NCBI GenBank assembly: GCA_934271735.1
Contig: CAKQSB010000004.1
Span: 101,410 to 165,409, forward strand
Direction of reading: 5' to 3'
Source: an uncultured Clostridia bacterium
GTDB lineage: Bacteria; Bacillota; Clostridia; Christensenellales; Borkfalkiaceae
DNA length: 64,000 nt
The notes under the pieces were generated by a model. It saw only the letters and a list, made by a program, of their open reading frames with translations, was not told the DNA's origin and searched no databases. Made by a program: the position numbers and the translations under genes. Positions 25,882 to 33,762 of the stretch are shown here, in pieces (the first letter of the stretch is position 1; every line of letters begins with the position of its first letter).

Positions 25882-26495
25882 ACAGCTATTTTTGCGTAAA
25901 AAACGAAACCGAAAACGAGGTTATAATCGAGCGTTCGAGATTTATTTCTTACGCCAAAAAATGCGAGACCGAAGAGGAAGCCCGAGCTTTTTTGGAAGAA
26001 AAAAGAAAAGCTCACCCGTTCGCCACGCATAACTGTTACGCCTATGTTACCGAGCGTGGAAAAATCGCTCGATTTTCGGACGACGGCGAGCCGCAAGGCA
26101 CGGCGGGGCAGCCTATTTTAGAAGTTATAAAAAACAAAAAACTTTTTGATACGATTGTCGTTGTAACGAGATATTTCGGCGGAATAAAGCTCGGCGCGGG
26201 GGGCTTAGTCAGGGCTTATTCCTCGGGCGCGAAAGAAGTCTTGGAAAAGGCGGGCGTAACCGAAAACATACTCTCCGCCATGTATTCGGTAAATATGTCG
26301 TACGATTTGTACACTCATTTTCAGAAATTCATAAGCAAAATAAAATGCTCGGTGATTTCGACCGATTTCGCCGATACGGTAAACGTTAAAATCGCCGTAC
26401 CGAACGAAAACGACGATTTTATCGCCAAAATTACGGATCTCACAAACGGCAAAGCGGAAATCGAAAAAAACGGCGAAGAATTCGTCGTGTATTGA
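25872..26495 (+). CDS. YigZ/IMPACT family protein (UPF0029)
   Basis: The 207-residue protein has the family signatures AHPFATHNCYAYV, FSDDGEPQGTAGQPIL and VVTRYFGGIKLGAGGLVRAY. The role of bacterial YigZ proteins is uncertain; they have been linked to translation or peptide metabolism. GGGGG lies close before the ATG. recX follows after about 24 bases, so yigZ, recX and birA probably form one unit. Confidence 0.9.
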   Translation: MSINSYFCVKNETENEVIIERSRFISYAKKCETEEEARAFLEEKRKAHPFATHNCYAYVTERGKIARFSDDGEPQGTAGQPILEVIKNKKLFDTIVVVTRYFGGIKLGAGGLVRAYSSGAKEVLEKAGVTENILSAMYSVNMSYDLYTHFQKFISKIKCSVISTDFADTVNVKIAVPNENDDFIAKITDLTNGKAEIEKNGEEFVVY

Positions 26496-26519
26496 TAAAA
26501 AAGTCGTGTTTTGAAAAAT

Positions 26520-27149
26520 ATGAAAACGATTACGGATATAAAACCACAGGTTAAAAACCCCACGAGATGCAATATTTATCTCGATAATTCATTTTATTGC
26601 GGACTCGAGCTTGAAACGGTTATGCGCCACAGGCTCAAAATCGGCGCGAGCGTTTCGCCCGAGGATTTGGACGAGATTCAGGCGGAATCTGAAACCATGC
26701 GAGCTTTGGACAAAGCTCTGAACTTTATTTCACGCTCGCAAAAGACGAAAAAACAGGTAGAAGACTATCTCGAAAGCAAAGGCTATCTCAAAAAGACGAT
26801 AGAAGCCGTTTTAGATAAAATGTCTGCCTATAAGTTCGTAAACGACCAAAATTACGCTAAGGACTATGCGAAATCGGCAAGCAAAAACAAAGGCAAAAGG
26901 CTCATTTCGCTCGAACTTAAAAGAAAGGGCGTGAGCATTGACGATATGAGCGAAGCTTTAAACGATATAGACGACGAAACGGAAACCGAAGCCGCGACGA
27001 AAATAGCCGAAAAGTATCTTAAAAACAAAGAAAAAACAAGAGAAAACGCGGTTAAATGCTATAAATATCTTCTTTCCAAGGGGTTCGATTACGAAACGGC
27101 AAAGGAAGCCGCCGATAAAATAATTAAAGATGAAGACGATAATTTTTGA
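26520..27149 (+). CDS. recX: RecX-family regulatory protein
   Basis: About 209 residues made of three-helix repeats typical of RecX, with SRSQKTKKQVEDYLESKGY, YKFVNDQNYAKDYAKS and GKRLISLELKRKGVS. RecX modulates RecA filaments. An in-frame TTG three codons upstream (26511) is possible, but I prefer the ATG at 26520; neither has a strong ribosome binding site. The 3' end overlaps birA by 20 bases. Confidence 0.88.
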   Translation: MKTITDIKPQVKNPTRCNIYLDNSFYCGLELETVMRHRLKIGASVSPEDLDEIQAESETMRALDKALNFISRSQKTKKQVEDYLESKGYLKKTIEAVLDKMSAYKFVNDQNYAKDYAKSASKNKGKRLISLELKRKGVSIDDMSEALNDIDDETETEAATKIAEKYLKNKEKTRENAVKCYKYLLSKGFDYETAKEAADKIIKDEDDNF

Positions 27150-27795
27150 TGAGATTTCTTCTACAAACGAATACTGTGAAACACATGATTTTGCCGAAGA
27201 TACCGTGGTTATAGCAAAACGGCAGACCGGAGGAAAAGGCACGAAAGGCAGGAGCTTTTCCTCGCGCGAAGGAGGCGTTTATCTCTCGCTCGTGCGGCTT
27301 AACCCCTGCAAAACGGATAACGCGTTTTCGATAATGATCGCCTCGTGCATGGCGGTCGTTAAAACGCTTGAAAGTTACGGTGTTTCCCCTAAAATCAAAT
27401 GGGCGAACGACGTTTACTTAAGCGGTAAAAAGATTTGCGGAATACTCATAAAAAATTCGTTCGAGGGCGAAAACGTTAAAAAATCGATAACGGGGATAGG
27501 CGTGAACGTTAATAACGATCTGCCCGAAGAGCTTAAAGATATTGCCGTGAATTTAAAATTTCTTGTCGGCGAAGTCGATACCGCGGAATTTGCGAAAAAA
27601 CTTATCAAAAATCTTTACGGAAAATATACCATAGCGGAATATAAGTCGTATAATATGGTTTTAGGTAGGGAAATAACGGTTTTAAGCGGTGAAAAATCCT
27701 ATAAAGCGGTTGCGAAAGACATTTCGGACGACGGAAACCTGATTCTGGAAAACGGCGAAAAACTTTCTTACGGTGAAATATCCGTGAGATTATAA
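27130..27795 (+). CDS. birA: Biotin-[acetyl-CoA-carboxylase] ligase
   Basis: The 221-residue protein has the biotin ligase signatures FDEISSTNEY, KRQTGGKGTKGRSFSS, IKWANDVYLSGKKICGILI and GIGVNVN. It activates biotin to biotinyl-AMP and attaches it to carboxylase carrier domains. The N-terminal helix-turn-helix of the bifunctional regulator is missing, so it should not repress biotin genes. It overlaps recX by 20 bases, suggesting coupled translation. Confidence 0.93.
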   Translation: MKTIIFDEISSTNEYCETHDFAEDTVVIAKRQTGGKGTKGRSFSSREGGVYLSLVRLNPCKTDNAFSIMIASCMAVVKTLESYGVSPKIKWANDVYLSGKKICGILIKNSFEGENVKKSITGIGVNVNNDLPEELKDIAVNLKFLVGEVDTAEFAKKLIKNLYGKYTIAEYKSYNMVLGREITVLSGEKSYKAVAKDISDDGNLILENGEKLSYGEISVRL

Positions 27796-27848
27796 ACGGA
27801 TTGCGATATTAAACATAATATTAAATACGAAACGGCTGTGAACTTTAA

Positions 27849-27877
27849 TTGACGAAATTGTATAAAAATGATACAAT
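27849..27877 (+). promoter_or_regulatory. Sigma-A promoter of the 28-kb membrane protein gene
   Basis: TTGACG (27849-27854), 17 bases, TACAAT (27872-27877), about 100 bases before the start codon. AAAGGAG occurs at about 27946. Confidence 0.7.
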
Positions 27878-27976
27878 TCAATAAACAAAATATTTTTATT
27901 TCCGTTCGGATAGATACAAATATAAAAATACATATCGTAAAGTAAAAGGAGAATATATTTTACAAAGGAAAAATTT

Positions 27977-29596
27977 ATGAGATTAGCAGCAATAATTTTG
28001 AAATACGTTATAAACGCGCTTATGATTGCCGCTTGCATTATGGCTCTTGCCGGACTTGCTATAGGTCCCGTGTGGGAGTTTAAAGCGACGGTTTACTTCA
28101 ACGAAGAACTTGCCGATAAACTTTCGGGTATAATATCAACCGGCAGTTCTTCGGGAAATACGGGAAAGCCCGTAAACAGCGATTCCGAAAACACTGAAAA
28201 TAACGGAAATTCGGGTGAATCCATAAGCGGCGAAGAAATCTTCAGACAAGCTCTTAAAGAAATGGCGAAAGATAACGTTAAAGTTCCGGTTTCGCTCAGA
28301 TTTGAAAACGACAGTTTTATCGGTACTCTTTTCAACAATAACGGGCAACCCGTGGACGATCTTATCGACAGTATGGTAGACGAGGCGTTCGGAGAAGAGT
28401 TCAAAGCCGAGGTCGAAAAGGTTAAAAAGAGCGCGACAAAGGTCGCAACCAAGGTTATGGTTAAGCAAGCCGTTCTGGATATCAAAAACAGTAACGCGCA
28501 GGCGGGCGAAATTTTCAAAGATAAAAGCGCGGACGAAATTCTTGCAGACGCGGGTATTTCGGAAGAAGAACTCGATAATAAAATCGAAACGGTTTACGAT
28601 GTTTTAACCCAAGGCAAAACCGTTGAGGAAGCCGCGGAAAGCATTACCGATATTGTGAAAGATGTTTACGACAAGATAGGCGAAAGCGATTTCGGCAAAC
28701 AGTACCCCGACGCGTTCAAAAATACCGAAGAAAACGTTGAGGAGATTAAAAAGGAAATTTCCAAAGTTCTGGTTGCTCTTTCGATGGTCGGAAGCGGCGA
28801 AATAGATTTGGAAGACTTCGGAAATACCGAAATTACGGACGAAATGCTTGCGGGGGGAATAAACAATACCGTCGATATAAGCGGCATTTTCGATAAAATT
28901 CTTCTCGACTCCATAAAAGGAATTTTAGGTAGCGGCGACAGCGCGCCGGACACCGCTCCCGAAGACGTTCCCGATTCCGCTCCGTACGACGACGGCGAAC
29001 GTTTCGGAGGAATAGTTTTAAGCGGCGCGTTTACGACGGGCGGAGGAATTGCCGCTTTCGATATCGTTTCCGATTCCGCAGAATCAATCGAAGAAACGGA
29101 ATCCGCAAAAGAGAGCGAAAAAACTTCGGATAATCCGGGCGAGGAAGAAGACGTTTACGAAGAGATCAAAACAATGATTAAAACAAAGTTAAAATCTCTT
29201 GTTTCGGACGAATATAAAGGCGTTGTTGTTGTAATAATGAGAGTTATTGCCGTTATGATTCTTATAAACGCGCTTGTGTGGTTATATCTTCTCGTTAAAC
29301 TTATCGTGAATACAATCACCGGTAAGTTCGGAACGAATATAAAACCCGCAACTCTTCTCGGTTGGGAATCGGGTTTCAACCTCGTTATTTTGCCCACGAT
29401 AGCGTTCAAACTTTTCACGACTGAAAACCCTCTGTCGTCGGCTTTGAATATTCCCGTAAGCGAAATCGCCAAAACCGTCGGTTTACGGTTCGCTTCGGGC
29501 GCGGTTTTCGGATTTTACGCGACGCTTGCTATAGTCGGATTGTGGATTGTAGGAAAAATTCTCAATTCCGTTTTCAAAGAAAATAAAGACAAATAA
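27977..29596 (+). CDS. Unknown membrane protein with large outer region
   Basis: The 539-residue protein has one N-terminal membrane segment (about 8-30), a long hydrophilic acidic region rich in Ser, Asn, Glu and Gly (30-410), and a C-terminal block of three to four hydrophobic segments (about 418-530). Segments such as SGNTGKPVNSDSENTENNGN and EDVPDSAPYDDGERF are low-complexity. No catalytic motif is recognised. By topology the middle region is likely outside. Its own promoter and the terminator after it make it monocistronic. Confidence 0.7.
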   Translation: MRLAAIILKYVINALMIAACIMALAGLAIGPVWEFKATVYFNEELADKLSGIISTGSSSGNTGKPVNSDSENTENNGNSGESISGEEIFRQALKEMAKDNVKVPVSLRFENDSFIGTLFNNNGQPVDDLIDSMVDEAFGEEFKAEVEKVKKSATKVATKVMVKQAVLDIKNSNAQAGEIFKDKSADEILADAGISEEELDNKIETVYDVLTQGKTVEEAAESITDIVKDVYDKIGESDFGKQYPDAFKNTEENVEEIKKEISKVLVALSMVGSGEIDLEDFGNTEITDEMLAGGINNTVDISGIFDKILLDSIKGILGSGDSAPDTAPEDVPDSAPYDDGERFGGIVLSGAFTTGGGIAAFDIVSDSAESIEETESAKESEKTSDNPGEEEDVYEEIKTMIKTKLKSLVSDEYKGVVVVIMRVIAVMILINALVWLYLLVKLIVNTITGKFGTNIKPATLLGWESGFNLVILPTIAFKLFTTENPLSSALNIPVSEIAKTVGLRFASGAVFGFYATLAIVGLWIVGKILNSVFKENKDK

Positions 29597-29642
29597 ATCA
29601 AACAACAGAATTTAAACGACCAAATTCAAACGACAAAATTCA

Positions 29643-29675
29643 AACGCCGGGAGGAATTTTCCTCCCGGCGTTATT
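29643..29675. terminator. Bidirectional terminator
   Basis: AACGCCGGGAGGAA and TTCCTCCCGGCGTT form a very stable stem with a tiny loop between convergent genes. Confidence 0.85.
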
Positions 29676-29784
29676 TGTGTTGTGTTATATTGTCTTGTTG
29701 AAATATCGCGTTAAGCTTATGGAAGCTTATATGAAAATTACATTAAGCTTCGATCTGTCCGTCTGTCCGTTGGTTGGCGGAAAA

Positions 29785-31665
29785 TTAAGCTTCGGGGTTA
29801 TCCGTCGGGTTTTCAGGGTTAACCGTGGGATTTTCGGGAACGATTTTCGCAACAAGCGTGAAGTCCACTTCGCCGATATAGCTCGTTATGGAAGAGATGA
29901 CTGCTTCGTCCGTAAGGAGCGTAGCGTTTTCATAATTTTCGTCGGTAACGTAAATTTTGACGCCGAGATCGACCGAATAATCCTTTTCGGAAAGGATATT
30001 CGTAAACGTGTAAACGAGGTTGCCGTTGTTGTCGAGTTCTCTCTGAACGGTAACGGGGTTGTTGCAAACGACTTTGTAATAATCGGCTTCGCCCGTTTCA
30101 TAGTTCTTCACGATCTTGAAATAACTCGTTGCGGAAACAATATTTCCTTTCGCGTCTACCGTGTAAGTAATCTTAACGCAAGGATCGTTTTCGTTATAGA
30201 TAAAACCTTCGTATTCGCCCGCTTCGATACCGTCCGTATCGGAAGTTCCGATAACGCCTTCGAATTGCTTATATTCGTCGCCCGTAATGCGTTCGCGTTT
30301 GAAGTTAAGCTCGAACTCGCCGTTAATCGTTACGCCGGGGATTGTTATCTGACCTATGACGTTTCCGGAAGGTCCGGTGATGTCGCTCGAAGATTCTTCG
30401 ACGGGAGTGAAGTTCTCGGCTTTGATTTTCGATTTGAGAAGATTACCTTTTCCGTCGAGGACGAAAGAGATCGTAAGACCTTTGAACGTTTCTACGATAT
30501 TATTGATTTCCGCTTCGAAATCGGTATCTTCCGTGTTGTTGTCGTACTTATTGATAATCTGATAAAGGCTCAGCGTTTTGCAGTCCTTAATAAGGGCTTC
30601 GACGTCGAAATCTATCGTAACTCCGCTTTCCGAAGACTGACCCGCGTTTGCCGCCATTCTTAAAAGTGCGGCGATGCTGTCGAAAGTTTTATCTCCGAAC
30701 ATATTGTTTACGAAGTTTTCGAGCGGCTGAGTTGCGATCGTGTGGTTGAATACTTTGATTTTTTCGGGATTCAGAACGATTTCGTAACCTTCTTCGACCG
30801 TTTTGATATCCGCAATCGAAACTACGATATTATGTAAAGCAGTGTTAAGCTGAGAAACGGTCTGGTCGCTGCCGTCCGCCGTTCTGATACTGTCTAAAAG
30901 GCTCTTTATGAGAGCTGCGTAATCGACGCTTCCGCTTGTTCCCGCATCGGGGAGTTGACCCGCGGAAGACGAAATGGTTTCTTTGATGTATTCCATTATG
31001 CGAACGATTACCGCATTGTCCACTCTTACGTAAAACTGTTCTACTCCGTTTGTAACGACGAGAAGTTTAAGTTCGCTTTCGTCGTGTACGAGACGTACGG
31101 TCGATTCCACCGGCACAACCGTGGCGGTATCGTTTACTTTAATACTTCCTTCGCCTTCGACTTTTACCGAAAGAAGGTCTTTTGCGAGCTGCTGATTGTC
31201 GTCTTCGGTAAGCGCGCCTTCGCTCTTTCCGCCGAGGAGGGTTACGGTTTTTAACGTGTAAACGTTGTCGCCGATTGCAACGGTTACGTCGCCTGTGTTG
31301 GCGAAATTATAATATGTGGTGTCGACAAGCGAAACGAGCGCGTTTGCGTAAAATCTGTTATTGTCCGGGTCCTTGGTTACGCAACCGGTGTGAACGCAGA
31401 AGCCCGCAACAAATTCGTGTCCGAGTTTGGGAATCGTTACGATTTCACCCACTTGTTTGCCGCATTGTTTACATTTTGTGATTTGTTTGCCGTCCGTCGT
31501 GCAGGTAACGGGTAATATAACTTCGATTTCCGTTTCCGTATGTTGGCACGTGGCGGGGTTTGCAGACGAGCCGTTGCTTTCCGAGTTCTGTTCGCCGCAC
31601 GACGTAAACATCGCAAGCGAGAGCGTCAGCGCAAGGCATAACAGCAATGAAACGATCTTTTTCAT
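29785..31665 (-). CDS. Large lipoprotein with Cys/His N-terminal repeat, unknown function
   Basis: The 626-residue protein has a lipoprotein signal peptide ending in FTSC (Cys23). Residues about 39-95 hold the 'CQHTETE...CTTDGKQITKCKQCGKQV...GHEF' module, a short Cys/His-rich repeat found in many Firmicutes surface proteins. The remainder is beta-rich with no recognised enzyme motif; the last 20 residues are Pro/Asn/Glu repeats. It is anchored outside the cell. A perfect promoter precedes it and GGAG sits before the ATG. A 328-codon frame on the opposite strand is a shadow. Confidence 0.8.
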   Translation of the reverse strand: MKKIVSLLLCLALTLSLAMFTSCGEQNSESNGSSANPATCQHTETEIEVILPVTCTTDGKQITKCKQCGKQVGEIVTIPKLGHEFVAGFCVHTGCVTKDPDNNRFYANALVSLVDTTYYNFANTGDVTVAIGDNVYTLKTVTLLGGKSEGALTEDDNQQLAKDLLSVKVEGEGSIKVNDTATVVPVESTVRLVHDESELKLLVVTNGVEQFYVRVDNAVIVRIMEYIKETISSSAGQLPDAGTSGSVDYAALIKSLLDSIRTADGSDQTVSQLNTALHNIVVSIADIKTVEEGYEIVLNPEKIKVFNHTIATQPLENFVNNMFGDKTFDSIAALLRMAANAGQSSESGVTIDFDVEALIKDCKTLSLYQIINKYDNNTEDTDFEAEINNIVETFKGLTISFVLDGKGNLLKSKIKAENFTPVEESSSDITGPSGNVIGQITIPGVTINGEFELNFKRERITGDEYKQFEGVIGTSDTDGIEAGEYEGFIYNENDPCVKITYTVDAKGNIVSATSYFKIVKNYETGEADYYKVVCNNPVTVQRELDNNGNLVYTFTNILSEKDYSVDLGVKIYVTDENYENATLLTDEAVISSITSYIGEVDFTLVAKIVPENPTVNPENPTDNPEA

Positions 31666-31745
31666 ATTTTTTTCTCCTTTTGTCCGCTAAAAAGTGATTT
31701 TTTACATCTTTATATTTTTTTGCGGGCATTTTTCTTTTCGGCTTG

Positions 31746-31774
31746 ATTATACCATAATTATTATACGCTGTCAA
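31746..31774 (-). promoter_or_regulatory. Sigma-A promoter of the 29.8-31.7 kb lipoprotein gene
   Basis: Minus strand TTGACA (31774-31769), 17 bases, TATAAT (31751-31746), with TGG directly before the -10 box; about 75-base leader. Confidence 0.85.
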
Positions 31775-31887
31775 TAGCAAATTGTAAACGATTGATAATA
31801 ATTTATGATAATTAAAAAAAATAAGCGAAAGAGAAAATTCTTTCGCCATGTTGTGGTTTTTGTTGTTTAATTTTTTAAAAGTCGGTC

Positions 31888-31900
31888 TATAAGTCGATTA
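31888..31900 (+). repeat. Dispersed motif copy 5 (TATAAGTCGATTA)
   Basis: Exact 13-base copy 17 bases past the 3' end of the PduO-like gene. Confidence 0.85.
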
Positions 31901-31917
31901 ACAGAACGTTTTGAGGC

Positions 31918-32970
31918 TTAACAATCAAAAACAGACAAAGCGTATTCGCAAAGGGAATGGTCTTCTTCGCCCGTTCCGCCGCTTATGCCTAAGCCCCCTA
32001 CGACTTTGCCGTTACGTTTAAGAGGAACGCCGCCACCGATAATCATAAGCTTTTCGTCGCTTTGAAGTCCGTAAAATGTTTCGCCCGGTTTAACGAGTGA
32101 AGAAAGCTCGATAGTACTCATTTTGAGCGCGGCGGCAGTGTACGCCTTTTTAACCGCGACGTTGAAACTGACTAAAAACGCCCCGTCCATAACGTGTACC
32201 GAAACGGGATTGCCTTGCTCGTTGCAAATGGCGATAACGGCTTTTTTGCCACGTCTTTCGGCTTCTTTTTCTATTTTTTCGGTCAAAGCCTTTGCCTCTT
32301 CCAGCGTTATTGCCGAACCTATCATTCTTTTTACCACGCTTTCGATAATTTTTTCCGTCGTAACGGTCGGATTTCCCGTCGGGTTGTCTGTCGAATTGTC
32401 TATCGGGTTGCTTATCGGATTGACTGCAGTCGAAACTGCCGCCGAGGTATTCGTTTGCACGCGCGTAAAGCTGTTTCCGTTTAAAGAATTCGCCTTTTTA
32501 ACTTCCGCCGCGAACAGCTTGGAAAGAACGTTGAGATAACCTATCGCGCCCTTCGGCGAGCCGAATTTAAGGTCCGTCGCAACGAGTTCCCGCTCGGCTC
32601 TTCTTGCAATGGCTTTTGCTTTGTTAAACTTGGCGGCAAGCTCGTTAAGAGGTTTTTCTGAAGCTTCATTAAAACGTGAAAGCGCGGCTATAAGTTCGTT
32701 AAGTCGCATAATCTCGTTATCCGTAACGAAAAAATCCGCACTTCGGGGGGCTGCCGCGCCTTTGGAAATTTTCTCGATTACGGGAAGAATTTCCTTTAAC
32801 TCGTCGGCAAAATTTTCGCCGCCCTCCGCCGTGACGCAAAGGTACGCTTCCGCGGAAAGTTCCTCTAAAGCTCCGATTGCCGAAAATCTCGGGTCGGATT
32901 TGGAAATTTTAAATTGTGAGGATAGGGTCGACTTTCCGTCGCCGCCTTTCCCGAAGCGAATATCGTCCAT
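31918..32970 (-). CDS. PduO-like two-domain protein (cobalamin adenosyltransferase-like plus DUF336)
   Basis: The 350-residue protein joins two domains by an Asn/Pro/Thr linker (about 180-203). Residues 1-165 resemble PduO-type ATP:cob(I)alamin adenosyltransferases, with FGKGGDGKSTL at the N-terminus and the conserved ARRAERELVA helix at 122-131. Residues about 205-350 are a GlcG/HbpS (DUF336) domain with GGGVPL and VGGLGISGGTGEEDH, which in relatives binds haem or a cofactor. The ATG follows the activase stop codon without a gap (TAAATG), so translation is coupled. The N-terminal signature is degenerate, so transferase activity is uncertain. The pairing with a glycyl-radical dehydratase, which needs no B12, is notable. 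Confidence 0.75.
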   Translation of the reverse strand: MDDIRFGKGGDGKSTLSSQFKISKSDPRFSAIGALEELSAEAYLCVTAEGGENFADELKEILPVIEKISKGAAAPRSADFFVTDNEIMRLNELIAALSRFNEASEKPLNELAAKFNKAKAIARRAERELVATDLKFGSPKGAIGYLNVLSKLFAAEVKKANSLNGNSFTRVQTNTSAAVSTAVNPISNPIDNSTDNPTGNPTVTTEKIIESVVKRMIGSAITLEEAKALTEKIEKEAERRGKKAVIAICNEQGNPVSVHVMDGAFLVSFNVAVKKAYTAAALKMSTIELSSLVKPGETFYGLQSDEKLMIIGGGVPLKRNGKVVGGLGISGGTGEEDHSLCEYALSVFDC

Positions 32971-33756
32971 TTAACCGCCTATCTGTCCTTTAAGTCCGTA
33001 AGATTCCACAACCGCCAGAAGCTCGTTCATAAGCTCCTTGGACGGCGGCTCGATCCCCGTTAAGGAATAATCTCTGCCGAGCCCTTTATATTTGTCCGTT
33101 CCTATCCTGTGATAGGGAAGTATGTGCATTTCCGTTACGCCTTTGAGCGAGCTTGCGAATTTCGCGATTTCGCCTATCTCTTCTTTCGTTGCGTTGAAAG
33201 TGGGGATAACGGGCGTTCTCACGATAAGCCGCGTTCCCGCGTTGGTTATCTTAACGGCGTTTTCGAGAATCCTCTCGTTTGGCTGAGAGGTAAATTCCTT
33301 ATGTTTCGCGCTGTTTATATGCTTGATATCCATAAGGTAGAGGTCGAGATAGGGGAGATAACGGGAAATAACCGAAAAATCGGCGAAACCCGTGGATTCC
33401 ATAGCCGTGTTTATGCCCCTTTCCTTAGCGGCTTTTAGAAGCGCGACGGCAAAATCGGGTTGGGTTAACGATTCTCCGCCCGAAAGGGTAAGCCCCCCGC
33501 CGGAACGCCTGTAATATATTCTGTCTCTTTCGATAATATCGATAATTTCGCCGACGGTAACGTCCTGTCCTACGATTTTTTCCTTGCCGCCGAGCGTCAT
33601 CTTCTCGATTTCGTAATGCTGACCCTCGGGGTTACAGCACCACTTGCAGCGGAGCGGACAGCCTTTTAAAAAGACGATAGTCCTTATTCCCCCGCCGTCG
33701 TGAATGGAATAACGCTGAATATCGAATATTCTGCCTTTAACGTCGAGTTCGTCCAT
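32971..33756 (-). CDS. Glycyl-radical enzyme activating protein (radical SAM)
   Basis: The 261-residue protein has the radical SAM cysteine motif CPLRCKWC (C-x3-C-x2-C) at about residues 33-40 and GGGLTLSGGESL. It generates the glycyl radical on the neighbouring dehydratase by reductive cleavage of SAM. The Cys-rich ferredoxin-like insert, found in many dehydratase activases between the CX3CX2C motif and GGE, is absent, so it is of the short, PflA-like type. It starts six bases after the dehydratase stop codon. Confidence 0.9.
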   Translation of the reverse strand: MDELDVKGRIFDIQRYSIHDGGGIRTIVFLKGCPLRCKWCCNPEGQHYEIEKMTLGGKEKIVGQDVTVGEIIDIIERDRIYYRRSGGGLTLSGGESLTQPDFAVALLKAAKERGINTAMESTGFADFSVISRYLPYLDLYLMDIKHINSAKHKEFTSQPNERILENAVKITNAGTRLIVRTPVIPTFNATKEEIGEIAKFASSLKGVTEMHILPYHRIGTDKYKGLGRDYSLTGIEPPSKELMNELLAVVESYGLKGQIGG

Positions 33757-33762
33757 AATTTA

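Noticed and set aside
29677..30663. 328-codon plus-strand frame
   Set aside because: It lies opposite the 626-residue lipoprotein gene, has no ribosome binding site or domain, and starts within the terminator region; the minus-strand gene has a signal peptide and promoter.
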